DNA of 64,000 nucleotides, from contig CP063810.1 of assembly GCA_022818765.1 (NCBI GenBank), positions 707,309 to 771,308 of the forward strand. Reading direction: 5' to 3'. The number at the start of each line of letters is the position of its first letter. The first letter of the stretch is position 1. Positions 27,169 to 36,599 of this stretch are shown here, piece by piece. Source of the DNA: Bordetella sp. GTDB lineage: Bacteria; Pseudomonadota; Gammaproteobacteria; Burkholderiales; Burkholderiaceae_B. The position numbers and the translations under genes were made by a program. The notes beneath the pieces are model-generated. The model ran no database searches, was not told the DNA's origin, and worked only from the letters and a program-made list of their open reading frames with translations.

Positions 27169-28449
27169 ATGAATAGTCGAAAAAGAAACATATTGAATCT
27201 AACTTTAATAATTTTTGGTTCAATTTTAGGAATCGCAATAAGCATTTGTATTGTAAGATCGATAATACAACATAGATCTTATATATTTTTAAATGAATTT
27301 AAAGAATGAAGTAAAGTTATCTCAATTATTAAAAATAATTATGTTAAAGATATAGATAATAAAATATTGATTAATTTGGTGGTCTTGGTATTGAAATAGT
27401 TCTATATAAACACCTAATCAAAGTTATTTAATTAATTGATGATACACCTGCTTGTCATGCAGGAATTATAATCGGGGATACAATAACTAAAATTAACAAC
27501 ATCTCTACTAAAAATATGCATCTTAATGATTCTGTAAAGTTGCTACGAGGATTGCCTAATTCTTCAGTTCTATTAACTAAACTATATTATATGAAAATCA
27601 AATTCAACCTATTTCTATTAAAATCATTCGGAAATTAATTAAAGTAAATAGTGTTTTAAGTAAAATGTTAAGTAATAAAATTGCTTATATAAGAATTATA
27701 CACTTTCAAGAAAAACAAGTTTAGAATTAGTAAATCAATTTATTAATTTAGGAATCCATACTCCACCTAAAGTTTTAATTCTAGATTTGCGTGGTGATCC
27801 TGGAGGATTGCTAAGTAGTGCGATTGGTGTATCAGGGGCCTTTTTGCAACCTAATATGCTTATTGTTTCCACATATGGTCGGACTCTGGAAGCCTGTCAT
27901 AAATATTTAGCCACTCCTTCTGAATACACTTTTGATGAACCTGACTATTTAACGAATTTGCCTGGTTGGATTAAAATTGTTCCAATGATTGTATTAATTA
28001 ATTCTGGTTCTGCTTTTGCTTCTGAGATTGTAGCAGGAGCTTTACAAGATTATAAACGAGCAAACATACTAGGTACGCGCAGTTTTGGAACAGGATCAGT
28101 ACAAATGATTATTCCGATTGGGAATTCTTCAGCTGTCAAACTTAATACTTTGCACTACTTTATGCCTAGTAGTCGTTCGATACAAACAACTGGTATTGAA
28201 CTAGATTATATTGTGAATCATGATAAAGAAATCGGAAATTCATTTCCTATAGATGGTCAAGATTCGAATAATTCTAATAATCTATTAAATGTTGATTCTG
28301 ATAATATGGATAGCGAAAATTCTAAAATTTTTAAATTCAGAGGAATGAATGATTTTCAGCTTGGAAAATCTATTAATTATTTATTATTTGGTTTCCCAAT
28401 TGAAGATAATATTTCAACTGGAGATACTATGAGTGATGATTTTCACTGA
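27169..28449 (+). pseudogene. ctpA: Decayed carboxy-terminal processing protease (ctpA)
   Basis: CtpA is a periplasmic PDZ-serine protease with a Ser-Lys dyad. Here the start (ATG 27169, signal anchor) soon meets a stop (TGA near 27307). Fragments VKDIDNKILI, GGLGIEI, IDDTPACHAG and MHLNDSVKLLRG lie in different frames, and about 45 residues before GGLGIE are deleted. From about 27760 a 220-codon frame stays open. In it the nucleophile Ser is Phe (GSAFASE for GSASASE) and the general-base Lys is Thr (SFGTGSVQ for SFGKGSVQ). This is real decay, not a read error. Confidence 0.9.
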
Positions 28450-28522
28450 AAAATTTTTCATACTGTCATCAATTGAATAGAAGTTTTGGCTAGTAATATT
28501 TAAATATTTAAGAGGGAAATTT

Positions 28523-29284
28523 ATGAAGGATCAGCAACTGTTAAGGTATGCTCGACATATTTTACTTGATGACTTAGGAATACAAGGTCAAAAAAAATTA
28601 CTTTCTTCTCATGCATTGATAGTTGGAATAGGTGGACTTGGATCTCCAGCTGCATTATATCTAGCAATATCTGGGGTTGGAAAATTAACTTTGGTTGATC
28701 ATGATATTGTCGAACTGAGCAACTTGCAACGTCAGATATTACATACAATGAAAAGCTTAGGTTATCCTAAAGCAGAGTCAGGGAAAAAACACTTATTCAA
28801 ATTTAATCCAGATATTCAAATTGAAGCAAAAGTAGAATCAATTTCTAAATTATCTCTTTCTAATTTAATAGAAAATGTTGATATTGTAATAGATTGCACT
28901 GATAATTTTCCGACTCGGTACTTGCTAAATAAAATTTGTGTGGATAAAAGAAAGCCTTTGGTATCAGGAGCTGCAATACAATTTAATGGTCAAATAAGTG
29001 TTTATAATCTTCCATTCTTAGAATCTCCATGCTACAACTGTTGTTTTCCTAATATACAAGAAGAGGAAATTGATGAACTTGCGAATTGTGCGACAATGGG
29101 TATATTTTCTCCATTGGTTGGAATCATAGGTAGTATGCAAGCTGCTGAAGCAATAAAGCTGTTGTCAGGCGTGGGAAAAAGTTTATCGGGACGTCTTTTA
29201 TATTTAGATGCAAGAATAATGGAATGGAAAAGTATAAAAATTCAACGGGATCCGAAATGCAATATTTGTAGATATAAGCTATAA
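28523..29284 (+). CDS. moeB: MoeB/ThiF-family sulfur-carrier adenylyltransferase
   Basis: A 253-residue E1-like enzyme that adenylates the C-terminal glycine of a small sulfur carrier (MoaD or ThiS). The ATP loop GIGGLGSPAALYLA, the Arg finger in LSNLQRQILH, the CTDNFPTRYLLN segment and the zinc cysteines (CYNCCF and CNIC) are all present, so it is probably active. Single homologues in beta-proteobacteria usually serve thiamine and are often named moeB; the choice between molybdopterin and thiamine is open. A good SD (GAGGGA) precedes it. Confidence 0.85.
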   Translation: MKDQQLLRYARHILLDDLGIQGQKKLLSSHALIVGIGGLGSPAALYLAISGVGKLTLVDHDIVELSNLQRQILHTMKSLGYPKAESGKKHLFKFNPDIQIEAKVESISKLSLSNLIENVDIVIDCTDNFPTRYLLNKICVDKRKPLVSGAAIQFNGQISVYNLPFLESPCYNCCFPNIQEEEIDELANCATMGIFSPLVGIIGSMQAAEAIKLLSGVGKSLSGRLLYLDARIMEWKSIKIQRDPKCNICRYKL

Positions 29285-29310
29285 ATATTAAAAATTTTTT
29301 GTAAAATGGA

Positions 29311-29328
29311 AATTTTACGATATCTGAT
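29311..29328. terminator. Small hairpin between moeB and proB 3' ends
   Basis: gtaaaat/attttac with a ggaa loop lies between two convergent genes. The minus-strand side is followed by A6T5. It may end transcription from either side, but the stem is only 7 bp. Confidence 0.3.
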
Positions 29329-29408
29329 TGAATACATATTATAATGCATGTCAATATCTCTTTTTTTCAAAATTAAAATAGATCAATAGAATTTGAATTT
29401 ACAAATAT

Positions 29409-30266
29409 TTATCCTTGTAACTGAAAATGATCTATTAACCATTTCTTATGTTCTACAAACACAAGTTCCCCTGCCGAACGTAATTCAGTACCTATAAGTT
29501 CACCTTGAGATAATCGTATTAGAATACGATCTTCACGACCTGAAGCAATAATAGTAATTGCTCCACCGGAAATTGCCTGTCTAGCCGCAAGAATCTTGGT
29601 TAGCATTCCACCCGTACCTATATTGGTTCCTGAAGACCCAGCCATAACTTCTAATGCTGGATCATTTGCTTTTGCATGTAAAATTAATTTAGCTGAGGGA
29701 TTTTTTCGTGGATCTGAATCATATAATCCCTGTTGATCAGTTAAAATTATAAATGCATTAGCTTCGATTAAATTTGTGACTAAAGCACCAAGAGTATCAT
29801 TATCTCCGAGACGGATTTCATCAGTTACAACTGTATCGTTTTCGTTAATTATTGGAATAACACCTAAACGTAGCAAAGAAAATAAAGTATTACGAGCGTT
29901 TAAATATCGGAATTTATTAGTCAAATCTTCATGAGTTAATAATATTTGAGCTGTTCTTAAATTATATTTAGAAAAAGCTGCTTCATAAGCTTCGCAAAGA
30001 CCCATTTGTCCAACAGAGGCAGCTGCTTGAAGTTCATGCATAGTTTTAGGACGAGTGGACCAACCAAGTCGAACTATACCTTCAGCAATTGCTCCACTTG
30101 ATATTAAGATAATTTGCTTATTTTGATTGTGTAAAAACGCAATTTGATGAGCCCAATTATCAAAAACAGTTCTATCGATACCCCTACCTTCATTAGTAAC
30201 TAATGAAGATCCTACTTTAATTACTAGCCTATTAGCAGAAGCAATAGCAGAAATTTTAGAATTCAT
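29409..30266 (-). CDS. proB: Glutamate 5-kinase without PUA domain
   Basis: ProB phosphorylates glutamate in the first step of proline synthesis. The amino-acid kinase domain is complete: [10 protein letters not shown] near residue 12, [33 protein letters not shown], and [12 protein letters not shown]. The protein stops at 285 residues, just where the C-terminal PUA domain of the usual 370-residue form would start. No PUA-like remnant is visible downstream. The E. coli enzyme without PUA is known to stay active, so this is probably functional. It follows obgE in an rplU-rpmA-obgE-proB run. Confidence 0.94.
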   Translation of the reverse strand: MNSKISAIASANRLVIKVGSSLVTNEGRGIDRTVFDNWAHQIAFLHNQNKQIILISSGAIAEGIVRLGWSTRPKTMHELQAAASVGQMGLCEAYEAAFSKYNLRTAQILLTHEDLTNKFRYLNARNTLFSLLRLGVIPIINENDTVVTDEIRLGDNDTLGALVTNLIEANAFIILTDQQGLYDSDPRKNPSAKLILHAKANDPALEVMAGSSGTNIGTGGMLTKILAARQAISGGAITIIASGREDRILIRLSQGELIGTELRSAGELVFVEHKKWLIDHFQLQG

Positions 30267-30327
30267 GTAAATTAGTTAGAAAGAAATTGATCAAATGGAA
30301 AGCAAAAACAGATACCATAGTTCCTTA

Positions 30328-31374
30328 TTAAGATAAATTATCTGTTTTCATTAAATGTTTTTCAAATTTTAAATGATTTGTCAAAGCTAAAGTCAAACCG
30401 TCCAATCCTTCTCCACTAAGACTAGAAATTAAGAAAACAGGTCCATTCCAATCAAGATACTTACAAAATAGATTTTTTATTTTCTCTGCATTAGATACTG
30501 CATCAATCTTATTTAAAACAAGCCATCTTGGTTTAATAGCCAATTTTGGATCATATTGATTTAATTCATGAATAATAGTTTGAGCTCCATGCACTATTTC
30601 TCCAATAGAATTACTTTTGGAATTTTCAAATGAAATATCTACTATATGTAATAATATCCGAGTTCGACTTAAATGACGCAAAAATAAATGTCCTAATCCT
30701 ACTCCTTTACTTGCTCCTTCAATTAAACCTGGAATATCAGCTATAGTAAAACTATCTGATGAAGAAGGATTGACCACACCAAGTTCTGGATGAAGTGTAG
30801 TAAATGGATAATTTGCCACTTTGCATTTAGCATTAGAAAGCATGCTAATAAGAGAAGATTTTCCTGCATTTGGTAAACCTAATAATCCTATATCAGCTAG
30901 AATTTTTAATTCTAATCGGAGTCTACGATGTTGTCCTTCTTTGCCTAATGTAGATAATCTAGGTGTTCGCCTTATGCTTGATTTAAAATGAGAATTTCCA
31001 TAGCCTCCTTCACCTCCTAAAGCTAGAATAGCTGTTTGATTTTCTTTAGATAAGTCAGAAATTATTTGCTGATGATCAATATCATAAATAACAGTTCCAA
31101 TTGGCACATGAAGAATAATATCTTTAGCATTAGCTCCTTTTTTGTTAGAACTTCCACCATTTTTTCCATTTTTTGCTTGATATAATCTTGAGTAACGGAA
31201 ATTAATTAATGTATTTAAATTTCGGTCAGAAGCAGCGAATATGCTTCCTCCATTTCCTCCGTTTCCTCCGTCAGGCCCACCTTTTGGAATGAATTTCTCA
31301 CGACGAAAACTAACAATTCCGTTTCCACCCTTTCCACCTATAACTTCAATAAAAACCTCATCGACAAATTTCAT
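30328..31374 (-). CDS. obgE: Obg/CgtA GTPase
   Basis: A ribosome-associated GTPase for 50S assembly and stress signalling. The N-terminal Obg domain is glycine-rich (GGPDGGNGGNGGS). The G domain has G1 GLPNAGKSSLIS, G2/G3 region YPFTTLHPELG and IADIPGLIEGAS, and G4 VLNKID. ATG 31374 (KFVDEVFIEV) matches the conserved start better than the longer frame reaching 31395. At about 348 residues it lacks a long acidic tail. It is third in the rplU-rpmA-obgE order. Confidence 0.96.
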   Translation of the reverse strand: MKFVDEVFIEVIGGKGGNGIVSFRREKFIPKGGPDGGNGGNGGSIFAASDRNLNTLINFRYSRLYQAKNGKNGGSSNKKGANAKDIILHVPIGTVIYDIDHQQIISDLSKENQTAILALGGEGGYGNSHFKSSIRRTPRLSTLGKEGQHRRLRLELKILADIGLLGLPNAGKSSLISMLSNAKCKVANYPFTTLHPELGVVNPSSSDSFTIADIPGLIEGASKGVGLGHLFLRHLSRTRILLHIVDISFENSKSNSIGEIVHGAQTIIHELNQYDPKLAIKPRWLVLNKIDAVSNAEKIKNLFCKYLDWNGPVFLISSLSGEGLDGLTLALTNHLKFEKHLMKTDNLS

Positions 31375-31522
31375 AGTATCTTTTTTCAGGATCAAAATGT
31401 TGGTTTATTGAAGTAAAAAATTTCTTTTAAATAGAAATATTCTTGTCAAGATAAAAAAATTTTGGATTTTGTTTTTTAAAAATTGAATTTGTTAAATATT
31501 TATTTTCAAATAAAACTTGAAG

Positions 31523-31786
31523 TTAATTTTTAGAAGTAATGACTGAAACAGTACGTTTTTTTAGAAAACCTTTATAATGAAATAAAACATATCCTTTAGA
31601 TAAAGCAAATAGAGTATGATCTTTTCCAATACCAACATTTATTCCAGGATGAAAAGCAGTTCCACGTTGACGAATAATAATAGAACCAGCTGAAATATAT
31701 TGCCCACCAAAGACTTTTACTCCCAGTCGTTTGCCTTCTGAATCTCGACCATTCCTTGTAGATCCTCCACCTTTTTTATGTGCCAT
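31523..31786 (-). CDS. rpmA: 50S ribosomal protein L27
   Basis: An 87-residue L27 beginning [20 protein letters not shown], with the conserved [16 protein letters not shown]27 lies at the peptidyl-transferase centre. The start at 31786 is fixed by the invariant N-terminus; it lies 10 bases after rplU. Confidence 0.97.
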   Translation of the reverse strand: MAHKKGGGSTRNGRDSEGKRLGVKVFGGQYISAGSIIIRQRGTAFHPGINVGIGKDHTLFALSKGYVLFHYKGFLKKRTVSVITSKN

Positions 31787-31796
31787 TTTTAATTCC

Positions 31797-32105
31797 TTAC
31801 AAAATATAATCAATACGAATTTCTGTATAATTTTGACGATGACCCATATGAAGTTGATTATGTTTTCTTCGACGCATTTTAAATATTTTAATTTTTTTAA
31901 ATCTACCATGATGAAGAACAGTGGCTTCAACACATGAATCTTTCACTATCGGTGAACCAATTTTGATATCACAATCATTACCAACTGATAAAACTTCTTT
32001 AAAGCTAATTTTTTCTCCAATATTCGCAGATATGCGTTCTATTTTTAATTTTTTTCCATTGGAGACGCGATATTGCTTTCCACCAGTTTTTATAATTGCA
32101 TGCAT
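31797..32105 (-). CDS. rplU: 50S ribosomal protein L21
   Basis: A 102-residue L21. The N-terminus [13 protein letters not shown] and C-terminal [20 protein letters not shown] are standard, which sets the start at 32105 rather than the longer open frame. A near-consensus sigma-70 promoter lies about 250 bases upstream on the same strand, leaving a long leader. Confidence 0.97.
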   Translation of the reverse strand: MHAIIKTGGKQYRVSNGKKLKIERISANIGEKISFKEVLSVGNDCDIKIGSPIVKDSCVEATVLHHGRFKKIKIFKMRRRKHNQLHMGHRQNYTEIRIDYIL

Positions 32106-32352
32106 AAAGGATTCCTTCGAATAACAATAAAATCGTCCATAATTGAAAATATTAATAAAAAAACAAAAATTTATAAATAAATCAATTATTTGTCTCAAAA
32201 TACCTAATTAATTTTAGGTTTTAACAATAAAGAAAATATTTAATAAGCGATATGATTTTATTTTTATTCTAAAATACGCTCTTATATTATCGAGGATTTT
32301 ATTTGAAAAATTTTAATTCTTTGTAGAAAAATAAAGCATATCGACAAGCTGC

Positions 32353-32381
32353 ATTGTATCTTGCTGTTCATATAATGTCAA
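32353..32381 (-). promoter_or_regulatory. Near-consensus sigma-70 promoter for rplU-rpmA-obgE
   Basis: On the minus strand TTGACA (32381-32376) is followed by a 17-base spacer and TACAAT (32358-32353). This is the best promoter match I found in the window. It points at rplU and predicts a transcript start near 32346 with an untranslated leader of about 240 bases. Confidence 0.65.
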
Positions 32382-32404
32382 AACTTGCGATAAAGTCTTG
32401 ACAT
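32375..32404. repeat. 12-bp inverted repeat overlapping the rplU promoter
   Basis: atgtcaaaactt and aagtcttgacat pair with one mismatch around gcgata. Each outer arm contains TTGACA, one for each strand, so it could reflect two divergent -35 boxes or an operator. The plus-strand copy lacks a good -10. The rest of the 422-base gap between rplU and ispB shows no gene. Confidence 0.5.
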
Positions 32405-32527
32405 AAATGAAATTTAATTCGATTTTTGATTTTATTAATTAATAAATATTAGGAATTCTTTTTCTACTTATTAGATAACAATAATAAAATAGCAAATTTT
32501 ATAAATATTTTTTATATTGGACATGTT

Positions 32528-33493
32528 TTGAAACTTTCTAAATTAATTTCTCCTATTAACGAAGATATAAAAGCTGTTGATTCAATTATACACAATCGGA
32601 TAAATTCCAAAATTGTCTTAATACAAAAAATTGTGAAATACATAATCCAAGTTGGTGGTAAACGAATGCGACCAGCAATCATGTTAATGATTGCTCGTTC
32701 ACTAAATTATGAAGGAACTAATCATCATCTAATAGCGGCTGTGATAGAATTGATTCATACTGCTACATTATTACACGATGATGTTGTAGATAATTCCGAT
32801 CTGAGACGAGGTAGAAATACGGCTAACAATGTTTTTGGTAATGCTCCTAGTGTTCTTGTTGGAGATTATTTATACTCACTTTCTTTTGGAATGATGGTTG
32901 AAGTTAACTCCATGCGTATTATGGATGTATTATCAACGGCTACAACTACGATTTCTGAAGGTGAGATTTTACAATTATTAAATATACATGATCCAGAAGT
33001 ATCTTATGAACGCTATTTAAAAGTAGTTCGATATAAAACTGCTAAATTATTTGAAGCAGCAGCACAAATTGGTGCAATTTTATCATCGGCTTCTCCAGAA
33101 CAAGAGAATTCTGCTTCTATCTATGGAAGACATATTGGAACGGCATTTCAACTAGTTGATGATGTTTTAGATTACAAAGGCAATGCAAATACTTTAGGCA
33201 AGAATTTGGGAAACGATTTACGAGAAGGAAAACCTACATTACCATTAATTAGGGTCATGGATATAGGATCAATCAATCATAAAAAATTAATACGTCAAGC
33301 AATTAAGACAGGAAAAGCTGATTTTACAGCTATAGATAAAGCTATAAGAGAAACCGATGCATTGGAATATACAATGAAAATTGCAAAGTCTGAAATTGAA
33401 ATTGCATGTCAAGCTATAGATTCTTATCCTGAATCTATTTATAAGAATTCTTTAATAAATTTATGTAGTTTTGCAATAAATAGAGAATTTTAG
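32528..33493 (+). CDS. ispB: Octaprenyl diphosphate synthase
   Basis: A trans-polyprenyl synthase making the isoprenoid side chain of ubiquinone. The 321-residue protein has the first aspartate-rich motif LLHDDVVDNSDLRRG and the second LVDDVLDYKG, with GGKRMRPAI near residue 43. A TTG start at 32528 is used. It is divergent from rplU, a widely conserved arrangement. Chain length is inferred from family and context. Confidence 0.94.
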   Translation: MKLSKLISPINEDIKAVDSIIHNRINSKIVLIQKIVKYIIQVGGKRMRPAIMLMIARSLNYEGTNHHLIAAVIELIHTATLLHDDVVDNSDLRRGRNTANNVFGNAPSVLVGDYLYSLSFGMMVEVNSMRIMDVLSTATTTISEGEILQLLNIHDPEVSYERYLKVVRYKTAKLFEAAAQIGAILSSASPEQENSASIYGRHIGTAFQLVDDVLDYKGNANTLGKNLGNDLREGKPTLPLIRVMDIGSINHKKLIRQAIKTGKADFTAIDKAIRETDALEYTMKIAKSEIEIACQAIDSYPESIYKNSLINLCSFAINREF

Positions 33494-33545
33494 TTTTACT
33501 ATATAAAAATCTTGATTTTGAAGATTATTACAAATACTAATCTTG

Positions 33546-34811
33546 TTAGCGAATTTGTCCGTTTCCTGTCAATATCCATTTAAAAGTTGTTAAGCCTTCT
33601 AAACCAACTGGCCCCCGAGCATGAAGACGATCTGTAGAAATGCCAATTTCTGTACCTAATCCATATTCAAATCCATCAGCAAAACATGTTGGTAAATTCA
33701 CATAAACCGAGCTCGAATCAACATAATTTTGGAATTTTTGTGCCGATTTTATATCTTCTGTAACTATAGAATCTGTATGACCAGAACCCCATTTTGCAAT
33801 ATGATCAATCGCTTCATCCAAAGAGTCTACAATTCGTATTGCCAATATTGGAGCTAAATATTCCATGCGCCAATCAAATTCATTTGCTGGTATAATACTT
33901 TTAAGTATAGATTTTGTTTTTTCACATCCACGAAGTTCTACATTGTAATCTCTAAACTTACTTTCGAGTTTAGGTAAAATTTCTTGTGCAATATGGCTAT
34001 GAATAAGGAGCGTTTCCATGGCTCCACATATACCATAGCGATATGTTTTGGCATTTAAAGCAATATCTATTGCTATATTTATATCTGCAAAGGAATCAAT
34101 ATAAACATGACAATTTCCATCTAAATGTTTAATTAGCGGAATTTTAGCTTCCTGTTTTAAATAGGAGATTAATTCTCTTCCTCCTCTTGGAATAAGAACA
34201 TCAATATACTCTTGCATTTTAATGAACTTTTTTACAACAGAACGATCGCTATTATTTAATACTTGAATCACATCTACTGGCAAACCTGCCTCATGTAATC
34301 CTTCTTTAATCACTGATCCTAAAGCTATATTTGAATATATAGCTTCACTACCTCCACGTAAGATGCAAGAATTGCTTGATTTTATACATAATGCAGCAGC
34401 ATCTATAGTAACATTTGGCCGAGATTCATAAATCATCCCTATAACACCTATAGGAACTCGCATCTGACTTACACGAATACCATTTGGTCGAATAGAAGTT
34501 TCTTTTAATGTACCTATAGGTTCTGGCATTTCAGCCACTTGTTTTAAACCATAAATCATTGTATCTAATGATTTATCAGATAAAGTTAATCTATCAATTA
34601 ATGAAGAAGGAAAATTATTTTTGTGGGCATTATATAAATCTTTTTTATTCTCATTTTTGAGTTGACTGCGCTGAGAATCTAAAATTTTTGATATAGCTAA
34701 CAATGCTTGATTTTTTCTCCAGCTTTGCATATTTATCATCATTCTGGCTGCAAGTTTAGCGTTTTTACCAATAGATAATATAAATTCTTCAGAAGAATAT
34801 GAGGAGGACAT
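33546..34811 (-). CDS. proA: Gamma-glutamyl phosphate reductase
   Basis: ProA reduces glutamyl-5-phosphate to the semialdehyde in proline synthesis. The 421-residue aldehyde-dehydrogenase-like protein has [19 protein letters not shown] near residue 120, [10 protein letters not shown], and the catalytic cysteine in [21 protein letters not shown] closes the C-terminus. It ends the leuS-lptE-holA-proA run. With proB nearby, the proline pathway lacks only proC in this window. Confidence 0.96.
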   Translation of the reverse strand: MSSSYSSEEFILSIGKNAKLAARMMINMQSWRKNQALLAISKILDSQRSQLKNENKKDLYNAHKNNFPSSLIDRLTLSDKSLDTMIYGLKQVAEMPEPIGTLKETSIRPNGIRVSQMRVPIGVIGMIYESRPNVTIDAAALCIKSSNSCILRGGSEAIYSNIALGSVIKEGLHEAGLPVDVIQVLNNSDRSVVKKFIKMQEYIDVLIPRGGRELISYLKQEAKIPLIKHLDGNCHVYIDSFADINIAIDIALNAKTYRYGICGAMETLLIHSHIAQEILPKLESKFRDYNVELRGCEKTKSILKSIIPANEFDWRMEYLAPILAIRIVDSLDEAIDHIAKWGSGHTDSIVTEDIKSAQKFQNYVDSSSVYVNLPTCFADGFEYGLGTEIGISTDRLHARGPVGLEGLTTFKWILTGNGQIR

Positions 34812-34916
34812 AAAAGTTGAAAATCCTTGTATTCAGTAATGAAAAAATTGCATCATAAACTAAGATAGCATAAGCGAATTGAGTCTACACACGGCATCAA
34901 TAAAAATCAAGGAAAA

Positions 34917-35982
34917 TTAATAAGATGTTTGTCCAATGATAAATTTTGAAAATAAAATAGATAATTGAATTATTTCTTCCCAAGGATTGTTTAATTTGTT
35001 ATCTACTTTAACACCTTTAATTAGGAGATCAATTTCATGTAAATGCTGAATTGCTTTTGACCAAATATTTGGATCTAATTTTTTTAATAATTGAAATGCA
35101 ACAATATTTGCTTGGTTTTTTAAAAATTTTTAATTCTTTTATTGAACTAATCGAAAATTTATCTTTTCTATTGATTAAAGAACATAAATCTAAAATTCCT
35201 TCTCCAATAATCCAGATTATCATTGGTAATGGTTGATCTTCTTCTCGCAATTGGTTTAAAATCCGAATGGTTCGGTGAACTTTTCCTAATAGAATTGACT
35301 CCCTCAAATCAAATACATTATGATGTGAAACATCAAATATAGCTTCTTGAGCATCAGCATTATTTAACTTTCCTTTTGGACAGAGTAATTCAAGTTTGAG
35401 AATTTCATGATGTGCGGCAAGCAAATTGCCTTCAACTTTATCTGCTATCCAATTAAGAAGATTAGAATCAGCAAATTGTCCTTGCTGATATAAACGATTT
35501 TTTATCCAAATTGGTAATTTTACAGAATCAATTGTAGGAATGTTTATAACAATTCCAACTTTAAATAGTTCCTTTAACCATTGACTATTTTTGATACTAT
35601 TATCAATTTTAGATATAATCAAAACGATGCAAATATCAGATCCAAGTCCTTTTTTAATTTTCTCAGCTATTCTAATTAAATTTTCAGAACCATATTTCCC
35701 AGGTTTTCCTGTTGGAATATTTAATTCAATAATTCGACGTTTATCAAACAATGATATTGATTGTATAGAAGAAAATATTTCTACCCAATTACTATTTTTT
35801 TGATCAATTAAAAATTTCTTGTAACCAGAATACCCTTTTTTTCTAGATATTGATTTTAAGGAATCTACTGTTTCTTGAATTAGAAAAAACTCATTACCAC
35901 AAATAATGTAAAATGGTGATAAATCTTGACTAGAATTTTGTAATTCTTTAATGAAAGATTCATGATTAAACTTTTGAATCAT
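34917..35982 (-). CDS. holA: DNA polymerase III delta subunit, one frameshift
   Basis: HolA is the wrench of the clamp loader that opens the beta clamp. The first frame (ATG 35982) covers FIKELQNS, PFYIICGNEFFLIQE and about 290 residues. After a shift near 35116-35126 (a T6A5 junction on the plus strand) the second frame reads ANIVAFQLLKKLDPNIWSKA and ends at 34917. Removing one base gives about 354 residues, near the usual 340-350. Between lptE and proA, as in relatives. Confidence 0.88.
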
Positions 35983-36040
35983 TTTTTTTTACAGTTTTAT
36001 ATTTAATTGGTGAGAATCTGTCAATTAAAATGCAAACTTT

Positions 36041-36568
36041 TCAATAATTTTTAGTGTTATGCTGAATTTCTAATGCTCTCAGTCTGTGAATTAAAAGGTC
36101 AATAATATTTCTTTGCATGTCTTGATAAACAATTTCTATTTGCTCTTTTTTATTATGCATTGAATTTTTTTCACAAAATATAAATTGTGAATCGGATAAT
36201 ATAGTTTCAGGAATTAAAATTCTATTATTTGAATCCACAAGTTCAAATGCTAACATTAAAATTAATTCATATTCAAAAACTTTATCTTGATTATCTGAAG
36301 ATATTTTTCTGATAATTCTTTTTTCTTTAATATGTTTTAAACATGCTTTAGACTCCTTTGAATTATTAACTAATTTTGTATTTGGTGAATAATATTTCAA
36401 AGAAGATTGAAGATTTCTTAAAAACGAATAACTTTGATTAGATAAAAATTCAACATATAATGTTTTTAATGGTATTGGATTACCATTTGAAAATGTAAAA
36501 CCGCAAGCTTCAATGATAAATACCGATGCAATGATTACAACATATTTACATAAGCTTTTTAGAGACAT
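36041..36568 (-). CDS. lptE: LPS-assembly lipoprotein LptE
   Basis: LptE plugs the LptD outer-membrane channel for LPS insertion. The protein from ATG 36568 has a signal ending in a lipobox (FIIEAC, then GFTF), a LptE hallmark (CGF). About 175 residues follow with weak similarity, including IPLKTLYVEF and DMQRNIIDLLIHRLRAL. A longer frame from 36619 would put a non-conserved stretch before the signal. Position between leuS and holA is the classic one. Confidence 0.88.
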   Translation of the reverse strand: MSLKSLCKYVVIIASVFIIEACGFTFSNGNPIPLKTLYVEFLSNQSYSFLRNLQSSLKYYSPNTKLVNNSKESKACLKHIKEKRIIRKISSDNQDKVFEYELILMLAFELVDSNNRILIPETILSDSQFIFCEKNSMHNKKEQIEIVYQDMQRNIIDLLIHRLRALEIQHNTKNY

Positions 36569-36599
36569 GAAATTGGATTCTTTTATTGTAATTTTTAAT

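Noticed and set aside
32398..32427. Plus-strand promoter for ispB with TTGACA at 32398
   Set aside because: No acceptable -10 lies at 16-18 bases downstream (gatttt/attttt), so only the minus-strand promoter is reported.
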